Below are positions 1 through 6,587 of a stretch of DNA of 64,000 nt, one piece after another. Every line of letters begins with the position of its first letter. The stretch's first letter is position 1. A program made the translations under genes and the position numbers. The stretch comes from Arcticibacter sp045629565 (lineage in GTDB: Bacteria; Bacteroidota; Bacteroidia; Sphingobacteriales; Sphingobacteriaceae): assembly GCF_045629565.1 (NCBI RefSeq), contig NZ_JAZQRL010000104.1, positions 95,625-159,624 of the forward strand. Reading direction: 5' to 3'. The notes beneath the pieces were generated by a model. That model saw only the letters and a program-made list of their open reading frames with translations, ran no database searches and had not been told where the DNA came from.

Positions 1-609
1 ATCAAAAAATTGGGCGAAGCCATCCCCTGTGATAAGCAGGCAAACGTAACCCTCCAGGATGTTCCTATGGGCTGTGATGCGCAGTATTTCCCTGTGCTGT
101 CTTCCGATATCGAAGAATTCAACAGGTTAAAAAGCGACTATCAAAAGTATTCTGCTGCGCAGGCTGAAGCGTGGGCTAAAGAGGGCCGGGTGGCTGATAC
201 AGCCCCATGTTGGATGGTTTCCTGGATGACAGAGCAACCCTTGCGACTAGAATGTAAAGACAGCAAGGTAAAGCTAATCACTACAGAGGACATCAGCATC
301 GCGGAAGCAAAGTCTCTCGCAGAGATCACACACAAGCAGGTGACAGACTATCTAAATATGCAAAAATGCACCAGTTCAGCCAATTGGGCGTATACAGCAC
401 TGATAAAAGACAAGACAATGGGGATACAATTTATTCCATACTCAGTAAGTTCCGATTCGAAGGAATTCAAACAAAAGGTGTCGCTTTATAACCGATTAAT
501 GTTGAGAATCATTGATGCAGAGGGTTCAAGAGACCTTACGTCTGATGTTCCGAGGGTAGAAGGGGTAGATTGCGTAAACGGTAAACCGGTACTTCGGATG
601 ATAGAATAA
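1..609 (+). CDS. Unknown protein, C-terminal part (cut by window edge)
   Basis: The frame is open from the first base, so the gene begins outside the window; at least 202 codons are visible before TAA at 607-609. I do not recognise the family. The visible part is hydrophilic with no membrane segment, and has scattered cysteines (near IPCDKQ, PMGCDAQ, APCWMV, LECKD, QKCTSS and VDCVNG) that could be structural. A TTG at 10 could be read as a start, but nothing upstream of it supports initiation there. The next feature downstream is a decayed histidine kinase tail. No function is proposed. Confidence 0.6.
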   Translation: MKKLGEAIPCDKQANVTLQDVPMGCDAQYFPVLSSDIEEFNRLKSDYQKYSAAQAEAWAKEGRVADTAPCWMVSWMTEQPLRLECKDSKVKLITTEDISIAEAKSLAEITHKQVTDYLNMQKCTSSANWAYTALIKDKTMGIQFIPYSVSSDSKEFKQKVSLYNRLMLRIIDAEGSRDLTSDVPRVEGVDCVNGKPVLRMIE

Positions 610-663
610 GGCCGGATTATTGCGCATTCTTTCCAGTCAGCGCGCACCAGAGGGACAAAGTCA

Positions 664-1029
664 TTTGCACTATACTGCAACGCTTAAGCCCCAAAGTTTT
701 GGAAAGCGAGTTGTCGCCTGAAAAAAGGCGCTTTGCATCCTCGACATTGGGAAAGGAAGTTGATGAGCGATATCAGGCACGGCTGTTTGACCGATATTTC
801 CAGGTTCCTCAAGATGGAAATAACCAATCAGGTTTGGGTCTCGGCCATTTCTGAAGACTTTATTGAAGCTCAAGGGGGCAAGATATGGGTGGAAAGTGCA
901 GTGAGAGAAGGAAGTAAATTCTGCTTTTCGCTGCAGGCGGAGCGTAATTTAAGAACCTATAACTACAACTGCTCATTGAATTTGTTTTTAAAATATTTAA
1001 TTTCTCCTTTTGCCTATATTTGTCCATGA
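664..1029 (+). pseudogene. Decayed histidine kinase C-terminus
   Basis: Conceptual translation in two frames recovers the end of a HATPase_c domain. One frame, at about 751-850, reads VDERYQARLFDRYFQVPQ followed by SGLGLG and then a stop. After a one-base shift near 842, a second frame reads AISEDFIEAQGGKIWVES and then REGSKFCFSLQ. Together these are the ATP-lid, G2 box and final strand of a PAS/HisKA-type kinase. A further shift near 750-760 splits the expected D-x-G-K-G motif. The kinase core and H box are missing. The second frame runs to a TGA at 1027-1029 that overlaps the ATG of the receiver gene (ATGA), which suggests an old kinase-receiver operon. The frameshifts are seen; their age is unknown, and sequencing error is an alternative. 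Confidence 0.7.
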
Positions 1030-1379
1030 CAAAGAAGGTCGTGATTATTGAGAAAGACAGAGATATTCTGGAAGTTGTATCCTACATATTAATCGATGCG
1101 GGTTACTCAGTTAGCCCTTTTGGTACAGAAGAGGTAACCCTCGAACATATCATTAAAGAAAAACCAAATCTTATCCTGCTCGATGTTATCAATATATCGG
1201 AAGAAGGAACAGCCTTATGCCAGGCGATCAAAAAGAACTACAGGCTTGCAAACGTTCCGATTGTTGCGCTTTCAACCCATTTGAAACCACAGCTGATAAA
1301 GGAAACGTGTGCTGATGAGGTGATGAAAAAACCATTCGATATAGACGAGCTTCTTCAGATTGTAGAAGACCATATATAG
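1026..1379 (+). CDS. Stand-alone response regulator receiver domain
   Basis: A 117-residue single-domain receiver (CheY-like) with no output domain. The first strand VVIIEKDRDI gives acidic residues E9 and D11 in place of the usual DD pair. The phosphoacceptor is D53 in LLDV, followed by S83 in the fourth strand and K102 in the KKPFD motif. ATG at 1026 is preferred over TTG at 1020. Such proteins act through a partner: they accept phosphate from a kinase and pass it on or bind a target. It directly follows and overlaps a kinase remnant, so its original partner is probably lost. The PAS kinase at 1409-2479, tail to tail with it, is a possible substitute; that is inference. Confidence 0.8.
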   Translation: MTKKVVIIEKDRDILEVVSYILIDAGYSVSPFGTEEVTLEHIIKEKPNLILLDVINISEEGTALCQAIKKNYRLANVPIVALSTHLKPQLIKETCADEVMKKPFDIDELLQIVEDHI

Positions 1380-1383
1380 CTAC

Positions 1384-1403
1384 CCGCTATAAGAAAGTAG
1401 CGG
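1384..1403. terminator. Weak hairpin between convergent genes
   Basis: CCGCTA at 1384-1389 pairs with TAGCGG at 1398-1403 around an 8-nt loop. It lies in the short gap between the receiver gene (plus) and the PAS kinase (minus). It has only six pairs and no clear T tract, so it is a weak candidate for a shared terminator. Confidence 0.35.
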
Positions 1404-1408
1404 AATGG

Positions 1409-2479
1409 TTACTTAGGAAGCTGGATATAAAAGACAGAGCCTTTACCTTCCTCACTATCAAACCAAATGGTGCCATCATGCCACTCGACAATCGTTTTGA
1501 TGATCGACATACCCAGACCCGTCGAAGGCTCTCCCTGGAGACCGGTTCGCCGGGCGTCATTAAATTTTTCGAACAGGGTTGCATGATACCTTTGGGGTAT
1601 ACCAATACCGTCATCAGCAACAGTGATCAATATATGTTGTTCCTGCTCTTCAATACCAATGGTGATCGTTCCCCCCTCCGGTGTAAACTTCAGCGCATTT
1701 GACACAAGATTATTGATCACCTGAAGGAATTTATCCTCATCTACAGCTACATAAACGTGCGAACGGCTTGAAGTAAAATGGATTTGCTTGTTAAGCTCCG
1801 CCTGATGGTTCAGATAATCTTCTGTCTGGATCTTAATCATCTTGATAAGATCAATACGCTTCTTGACAAGCTTTACACCGGCACTTTCCAAAAACTCATG
1901 GTCCATAAAATCCTTAATGAGCTTGATACACCTCAGGCTGAATTTATTGACCAGTTCTGCGTATTCCCTCACTTTCGCATTTTCCGCGTGGGAAACCTCT
2001 CTGCCTAACAACGTTGACAAGTTTCGGATAAGGCCTAATGGGGCAGCCAGATCATGGGCGATGATACTGAGAATGGAGTTTTTTTTAGCGTTGTGCTTAC
2101 TGATCACATTGAGCTGGCTCTTATAAGTTGTTATATCTTCAGCACATCCCATAAAGAAACGCCCTGCCGCTTCTGTGATCAGATAGGGGAAAACACGAAT
2201 GTATCTTTGTGATTCTCCGCGGACGACCCTGCATTCTACACTCCCGACGGTATTGCCCGATAGGCAGGCTTCGCATTGAGATATGACATACTTCTGATCT
2301 TCCGGATGAACCATAGCCAGGAGCAATGGAACAGTCGGCTCGACATCCAAATCAAAAAAATCGATGAAAGCAGGGTTCAGGTAAGAAAACCGATTTTCTT
2401 CCAGATGATAAGAAAAATACAGTTGATCAGAAGCTTCTGTAAGCGAATATAATGTATTGGGCACATCCATAGTCGGCAA
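1409..2479 (-). CDS. PAS-domain sensor histidine kinase
   Basis: A 356-residue cytoplasmic kinase without membrane segments. Residues about 10-115 form a PAS domain ending in the usual GCAEDIT motif. A HisKA domain follows with phosphoacceptor H142 in SIIAHDLAAPLG. The HATPase_c domain shows the N box (NNLVSNALKF), G1 (DDGIGIP), F box (LFEKF) and G2 (STGLGMS), so it should be a competent autokinase. The ligand of the PAS domain cannot be told. There is no receiver or regulator in the same transcription unit. The orphan receiver at 1026-1379 converges on it and is a plausible partner. The start may be Met1 or Met4 (both in MPTMDV). Confidence 0.85.
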   Translation of the reverse strand: MPTMDVPNTLYSLTEASDQLYFSYHLEENRFSYLNPAFIDFFDLDVEPTVPLLLAMVHPEDQKYVISQCEACLSGNTVGSVECRVVRGESQRYIRVFPYLITEAAGRFFMGCAEDITTYKSQLNVISKHNAKKNSILSIIAHDLAAPLGLIRNLSTLLGREVSHAENAKVREYAELVNKFSLRCIKLIKDFMDHEFLESAGVKLVKKRIDLIKMIKIQTEDYLNHQAELNKQIHFTSSRSHVYVAVDEDKFLQVINNLVSNALKFTPEGGTITIGIEEQEQHILITVADDGIGIPQRYHATLFEKFNDARRTGLQGEPSTGLGMSIIKTIVEWHDGTIWFDSEEGKGSVFYIQLPK

Positions 2480-2694
2480 GTATTCCCGGTTGTTTAGCTA
2501 CCAGACTTTATTAACTATAATCCGTTTGATAAGTTTTAATTACGCGGTTGATTTGACTTTTCGATATACCGAAAGCGGAAATATCCTGAATCAGATGCCA
2601 AACACGTTAAGGCAGACTTTATCATTCGCGGACACCTGTTTCTGATCAGTCCGGCGCCAGCTGGCAGGCAGTTAGAGGGAAGCTAGAGGGAAGG

Positions 2695-2808
2695 TAGTGG
2701 GTGTAGCCGCACCTTAGCCGCCTTGCAGCCACGTTGTAGCCACGTTTTGCAGGAAAAAGGTGGCTACAACGTCGCTGCACCGTGCCTACACCCTGGCTAC
2801 ACCCACTA
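2695..2808. repeat. Symmetric imperfect palindrome of GTAGCC-type units
   Basis: The outer arms are perfect: TAGTGGGTGTAGCC at 2695-2708 against its reverse complement at 2795-2808 (14 bp). The inner arms are also perfect: CGTTGTAGCCAC at 2732-2743 against 2760-2771 (12 bp), around a 16-nt loop. The intervening segments (2709-2731 and 2772-2794) are both 23 nt and only partly complementary, so the whole 114 bp could fold as one long hairpin or cruciform. Variants of GTAGCC recur about every 10-14 bp in both arms. Similar AGCTGG/GGCAG words continue outward to about 2655 and 2830. It fills most of the 459-bp gap between the kinase and the aldehyde dehydrogenase gene; no ORF here is credible. 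Confidence 0.75.
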
Positions 2809-2869
2809 GCTGCCCACCAGCTGCCCCCTAGGTGACCACTAGCCGTATCCTGGATGTCTGAAGACTGAC

Positions 2870-2916
2870 CGAAACGAAAAAGAGGGTAGTCATAGCATGA
2901 ATGACGCACCCTCTTT
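2870..2916 (-). terminator. Terminator of the GapN-like gene
   Basis: AAAGAGGGT at 2879-2887 pairs perfectly with ACCCTCTTT at 2908-2916 (9 bp, 20-nt loop with further internal pairing of TCAT/ATGA). Read on the minus strand, the stem is followed by a T-rich run (complement of 2870-2880). It lies just beyond the stop codon of the aldehyde dehydrogenase gene at 2939. Confidence 0.65.
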
Positions 2917-2938
2917 CTGTTTATACCCAACCTTTTTC

Positions 2939-4561
2939 CTAAAATATATACTTCGTACTTAAAAAATTAGATGTCTCATCTCCCACAATCTGGTTGATAA
3001 GAGCTTTATTGTTATCATTCAATTTAGTCGCAACCAGGGATCGGATAGAGAACGATCGCAACGCATCAACGACTGAAAGCGTGCCTTCGGCACTATCTTT
3101 CCGCCCGGTGAACGGAAAAACATCCGGGCCTCTCTGGCACTGGCAGTTGATATTAACCCGGCTAACCTGATTGACCAAAGGATCAATCAGGGTGGATAGT
3201 TCATGAGGATCGTTACTAAACACACTCACCTGCTGGCCGTGGGTAGACTCGATAAGATACTCTATCGGTTCTTCCACATCCGAAAACGGAACAACCGGAA
3301 TTACAGGTCCGAATTGCTCTTCACGATATAACTTCATCTCCTTATTTACCGGATACACAATAGCAGGATAAACAAAAGATTCGAAAGCCTCCCCACCATG
3401 AGGATTAACCACCCTGGCGCCATGTGCGATGGCATCATCAATGCACTCTTTTAAATAAGCCGGCTTACCAGGTTCCGGAAGCGGAGTTAGTGCAACACCT
3501 TTCTCCCAAGGCATGCCATATTTAAGCTTTGCTACTTCCGCTGACAGCTTTTCCAGAAACTGCTCCGCTAAGGTCTCGTGCACATAAATGATTTTCAACG
3601 CAGTGCAGCGCTGCCCGTTGAAAGACAACGACCCGAGAACCGTCTCACTGACGGCCAGATCCACATCTGCGGCAGCCGTGATAATAGCGGCATTCTTGGC
3701 GTCAAGTCCCAGGATCGCCCGCAGTCTGTTCACTTTGGGATGTAGTTTCTTTAGCTCATTGGCCACCTTACTTGACCCGATCAACGTCAGCACGTTAATC
3801 TTACCTGACCTCATCAAATCGGGCACAATAGAATTCCCGCGCCCGTAAATGGTATTCACTACACCTTTCGGAAAGCTGTCGCGAAATGCTTCCAGTAAGG
3901 GATAATGCAGCAAGGTGCCGTGTTTAGGAGGTTTGAACAATAGCGTATTTCCCATTATAAGTGCCGGGATCAGCGTCGTAAACGTCTCATTTAAGGGATA
4001 ATTGAACGGCCCCATACAGAGCACCACTCCCAACGGAGACCGGCGTATTTGCGCCACAATACCCTGTTCAATCTCAAATCTTGACGACTGCCGGTCGATA
4101 TCCTTCAAGGCGTCGATAGTAGCATAGATGTATTCAACTGTCCGGTCAAACTCCTTGACAGAATCAGTAAAGGATTTACCAATCTCCCACATAATCAGCT
4201 TCACAACCAGGTCCTTTTTCTCCAGCATCTTATACGTAAATTCCTCTACGTGTTTGATCCGGTCCTGTACGCTCATAGTAGGCCATTCGCCACGGCCATC
4301 GGCATAAGCAGCAACGGCCGCATCAAGTGAAGCCTGGGCCTCCACGGGCGTACATATCGGATAGGTCCCAATCAGTTTGCGTTTCAGACCTTCGGCCGAC
4401 CGCATACATACGGGGGAATAAACGGCGTGGACGTTTCCGTCCCACTGCTTCATCTCCCCATCGCTCAGATATTCCCGCTGATGAACTTCATCTATCATGA
4501 ACTCCGGAGGAACCTGGCCTTCCTCTAAAAAGATAGATTCAAGATTTAGGGTTTCGCTCAT
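2939..4561 (-). CDS. GapN-like aldehyde dehydrogenase (NADP-dependent G3P dehydrogenase family)
   Basis: A 540-residue member of the aldehyde dehydrogenase superfamily, closest by eye to non-phosphorylating NADP-dependent glyceraldehyde-3-phosphate dehydrogenases (glyceraldehyde-3-P to 3-phosphoglycerate, cytosolic). Seen: the Rossmann segment GPFNYPLNET and then FKPPKHG, catalytic Cys319 in FNGQRCTALK, and EEQFGPVIPV near the C-terminus. Odd: the ELGGK motif, whose Glu is the general base 34 residues before the Cys, reads GLDAK, with Gly285 at that position. The frame opens earlier at 4615, but Met19 (MSETLNLE) is the likely start. A TAnnTTTG element (caaatata at 4584-4591 on the plus strand) lies between the two candidate starts and supports this choice. 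fabF is transcribed divergently. Confidence 0.8.
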   Translation of the reverse strand: MSETLNLESIFLEEGQVPPEFMIDEVHQREYLSDGEMKQWDGNVHAVYSPVCMRSAEGLKRKLIGTYPICTPVEAQASLDAAVAAYADGRGEWPTMSVQDRIKHVEEFTYKMLEKKDLVVKLIMWEIGKSFTDSVKEFDRTVEYIYATIDALKDIDRQSSRFEIEQGIVAQIRRSPLGVVLCMGPFNYPLNETFTTLIPALIMGNTLLFKPPKHGTLLHYPLLEAFRDSFPKGVVNTIYGRGNSIVPDLMRSGKINVLTLIGSSKVANELKKLHPKVNRLRAILGLDAKNAAIITAAADVDLAVSETVLGSLSFNGQRCTALKIIYVHETLAEQFLEKLSAEVAKLKYGMPWEKGVALTPLPEPGKPAYLKECIDDAIAHGARVVNPHGGEAFESFVYPAIVYPVNKEMKLYREEQFGPVIPVVPFSDVEEPIEYLIESTHGQQVSVFSNDPHELSTLIDPLVNQVSRVNINCQCQRGPDVFPFTGRKDSAEGTLSVVDALRSFSIRSLVATKLNDNNKALINQIVGDETSNFLSTKYIF

Positions 4562-4583
4562 TTGATTATTGCATTGGTTAAAC

Positions 4584-4591
4584 CAAATATA
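4584..4591 (-). promoter_or_regulatory. Candidate -7 promoter element of the GapN-like gene
   Basis: On the minus strand this reads TATATTTG, matching the Bacteroidota TAnnTTTG element, 22 bp upstream of the chosen start codon. No clear TTG -33 element was found at the expected spacing. Confidence 0.4.
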
Positions 4592-4632
4592 CTGAAAACC
4601 ACCCATCACCCTCATATATGTGCATTTTTGTC

Positions 4633-4640
4633 TACTTTCG
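4633..4640 (+). promoter_or_regulatory. Candidate -7 promoter element of fabF
   Basis: TACTTTCG is one mismatch from TAnnTTTG and lies 26 bp before the fabF start codon. A -33 TTG at proper spacing is not evident. Confidence 0.3.
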
Positions 4641-4666
4641 CAGAAAGTTAATAAAATTTCAATTTT

Positions 4667-5911
4667 ATGCTCAATAGAGTAGTAGTTACAGGAATGGGCG
4701 TCATTAGCCCCTTAGGTGCAACCGCCTCAGCGTTCTGGCGGGCGATCGTTGCAGGCGAAAGCTCAGCAGCCCCGATCACTCATTTCGACGCTTCAGAATT
4801 CCGCACACGTTTTGCATGTGAAGTAAAGGACTTTAACGCTTCAGACTATCTGGACAGAGGCGACATAAAGAGAACTGATTTATTTACTCAGTACGCCCTT
4901 ATCGCGTCTGATGAAGCGATAAAGGATGCAGGAATTGACCTCAAGGATATGGACCCTTTCGATGCCGGAGTAATCTGGGGATCAGGACAGGGCGGTATGC
5001 AGACCTTCGAAGATCAGGTAACGGAATATGTAACAGGTGATGGCAAACCCCGGTTCAGCCCGTTCTTTGTACCAAAACTTATTGCCAACATGGCATCCGG
5101 AATGATTTCCATCCGCAACGGCTACATGGGTATCAATTATACTACTGTTTCGGCATGCGCAACGTCGAATACAGCGATCATGGATGCCTACAATTATATC
5201 CGTTTAGGCCAGGCCAAGGTGATCGTTACGGGCGGCTCTGAAGCCCCGATCACACCAGCTTCTTTCGGAGGGTTCAGCTCGATGAAAGCGATGTCTGCAC
5301 GAAATAGCGACCCTCAAACAGCATCCCGTCCATTTGACGTGGAGCGAGACGGATTCGTAATGGGTGAAGGCGCGGGAGCCCTTGTGTTGGAAGATTATGA
5401 ACATGCGGTTAAACGCGGTGCTCATATATATGGCGAAATTGTTGGCGCTTCCATGACAGCCGATGCTTACCACATGACGGCCACGCATCCCGAAGGCATT
5501 GGCGCAGCGAAAGCTATGGAAAGAGCACTCGGGCAGGCCTCTTTGTCAATCAAAGACGTCGACTATATTAATCTGCACGCTACTTCTACACCTGTAGGCG
5601 ACCTTTCAGAGATTAACGCTTTACTCAACCTTACCCAGGGGGAAAAGCTGAAGTTTAAAATGAGCGCTACCAAGTCCATGACCGGACACCTGCTTGGCGC
5701 TGCTGGTGCAGTTGAGGCAGTGATCTGCCTGTTAGGAATTCGTGATCAGGTTATTCCGGCAACGATCAATACCACACAGCTTGATCCGGCAGTTCCTGAC
5801 AGCCTTAGCGTAGTGCTTGGTGAAACCATTGATGCTCCGGTAAAAGTGGCGATGAGCAATACATTTGGATTTGGCGGGCACAACGGAATTGTTGTATTTA
5901 AAGCAATCTAA
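4667..5911 (+). CDS. fabF: Beta-ketoacyl-ACP synthase II
   Basis: A 414-residue thiolase-fold condensing enzyme of full length for FabF. It elongates acyl-ACP with malonyl-ACP in cytosolic fatty-acid synthesis. The catalytic triad is complete: Cys164 in VSACATSN, His304 in INLHATSTPVGD and His341 in SMTGHLLGAAGA. The C-terminal FGFGGHNG loop is also present. It is not next to acpP or other fab genes, so it may be an extra paralogue and not the housekeeping copy; that cannot be settled here. The start ATG follows an AT-rich leader without Shine-Dalgarno sequence, which is normal for this phylum. Confidence 0.93.
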   Translation: MLNRVVVTGMGVISPLGATASAFWRAIVAGESSAAPITHFDASEFRTRFACEVKDFNASDYLDRGDIKRTDLFTQYALIASDEAIKDAGIDLKDMDPFDAGVIWGSGQGGMQTFEDQVTEYVTGDGKPRFSPFFVPKLIANMASGMISIRNGYMGINYTTVSACATSNTAIMDAYNYIRLGQAKVIVTGGSEAPITPASFGGFSSMKAMSARNSDPQTASRPFDVERDGFVMGEGAGALVLEDYEHAVKRGAHIYGEIVGASMTADAYHMTATHPEGIGAAKAMERALGQASLSIKDVDYINLHATSTPVGDLSEINALLNLTQGEKLKFKMSATKSMTGHLLGAAGAVEAVICLLGIRDQVIPATINTTQLDPAVPDSLSVVLGETIDAPVKVAMSNTFGFGGHNGIVVFKAI

Positions 5912-5982
5912 GACATCATCATCAAATGAAATTTTGACACTTGAACTGATATTTTTTCAGTCCAAAATGTGAAAATGCGCAA

Positions 5983-5998
5983 TGGCACACCTCTTGTA
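5983..5998 (+). promoter_or_regulatory. Candidate sigma-54 promoter of hsp20
   Basis: TGGCAC at 5983-5988 and TTGTA at 5994-5998 match the -24/-12 consensus TGGCAC-N5-TTGCW with exact spacing and one mismatch (T for C at -12). Transcription would start near 6010, leaving a leader of about 63 nt before the hsp20 ATG. An RpoN-dependent activator is not in the window. Confidence 0.5.
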
Positions 5999-6056
5999 TA
6001 TCCCTTAGTGTATTAAAAATGGTAAGTATCTCTAATTGAATCATTAAACTAATTTT

Positions 6057-6063
6057 AAGGAGG
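6057..6063 (+). promoter_or_regulatory. Strong Shine-Dalgarno of hsp20
   Basis: AAGGAGG lies 9 nt before the ATG at 6073. Genes in this window otherwise lack such sites, so this one is unusual and suggests high or specially controlled translation. Confidence 0.7.
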
Positions 6064-6072
6064 AAAATCAAG

Positions 6073-6513
6073 ATGGCACTTGTTAAATTTAATTCAGACA
6101 AGAAAAACAACGCATTAATGCCAGGCTTTAATGATGTTTTCGACTCTATCTTCAACGACACATTTTTTACAGACCGCACCGTGATGCGGGTGCCTGCCGC
6201 TAACATCAGTGAAACCGAAGATCATTTCCACATTGAGCTGGCTGCTCCAGGCTTGAAGAAAGACGATTTTAAAATCAACTTAGACAGAAATGTCCTGAGC
6301 ATATCAGCTGAACAACGTTCTGAACAAAACGATAATCAAAAGAACTACAGCAAACGTGAGTACAGTTACAATTCGTTTGTCAGATCATTTACACTGCCAG
6401 AAAGCGCTGATGATAACGGTATCGAAGCAGAGTATGTTAATGGTGTACTGAAGATCAACATTGCTAAAAGAGAAGAGGCGAAATCTGTACGCAAACAGAT
6501 CGACATTAAGTAA
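6073..6513 (+). CDS. Hsp20/alpha-crystallin small heat shock protein
   Basis: A 146-residue cytosolic holdase chaperone that binds unfolding proteins without ATP. The alpha-crystallin domain spans about residues 38-140, with the typical VPAANISETEDHFHIELAAPG opening and the GVLKINIAKRE segment that carries the conserved G-x-L. A short hydrophilic C-terminal tail follows. The gene stands alone between fabF and a strong terminator. It has an unusually good ribosome binding site and a sigma-54-like promoter upstream, so stress or growth-phase control is likely; the signal is not known. Confidence 0.92.
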   Translation: MALVKFNSDKKNNALMPGFNDVFDSIFNDTFFTDRTVMRVPAANISETEDHFHIELAAPGLKKDDFKINLDRNVLSISAEQRSEQNDNQKNYSKREYSYNSFVRSFTLPESADDNGIEAEYVNGVLKINIAKREEAKSVRKQIDIK

Positions 6514-6523
6514 CAATTTTCTT

Positions 6524-6580
6524 TTTCTCAAACAAGAAAGGCCGGTCATGTAAAATGACCGGCCTTTCTTGTTTGAGAAA
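6524..6580. terminator. Perfect 26-bp hairpin, bidirectional terminator
   Basis: Bases 6524-6549 are the exact reverse complement of 6555-6580, separated by the 5-nt loop GTAAA. The stem centre is GC-rich (GGCCGGTCAT/ATGACCGGCC), and the ends supply T or A tracts on either strand. It sits between hsp20 (plus) and susD (minus), so it can stop transcription from both sides. Confidence 0.85.
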
Positions 6581-6587
6581 CTATGGA

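Noticed and set aside
1015..1022. TATATTTG as promoter of the receiver gene
   Set aside because: It matches TAnnTTTG but ends only 3 bp before the ATG and lacks a -33 element, so a usable start point is doubtful.
2695..2808. Repeated GTAGCC units considered as a CRISPR array
   Set aside because: Units are short, irregular and inverted, with no unique spacers and no cas genes.
2646..2930. 94-codon minus-strand ORF in the palindrome region
   Set aside because: It is made almost entirely of the inverted repeat units and the terminator, with odd Cys/Arg/His-rich composition and no recognisable domain.
5936..5975. Possible sigma-32-like promoter (CTTGAA and a downstream C/A-rich box) before hsp20
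   Set aside because: The -10 part does not match CCCCAT, and RpoH is generally absent in this phylum; the sigma-54-like match is better.
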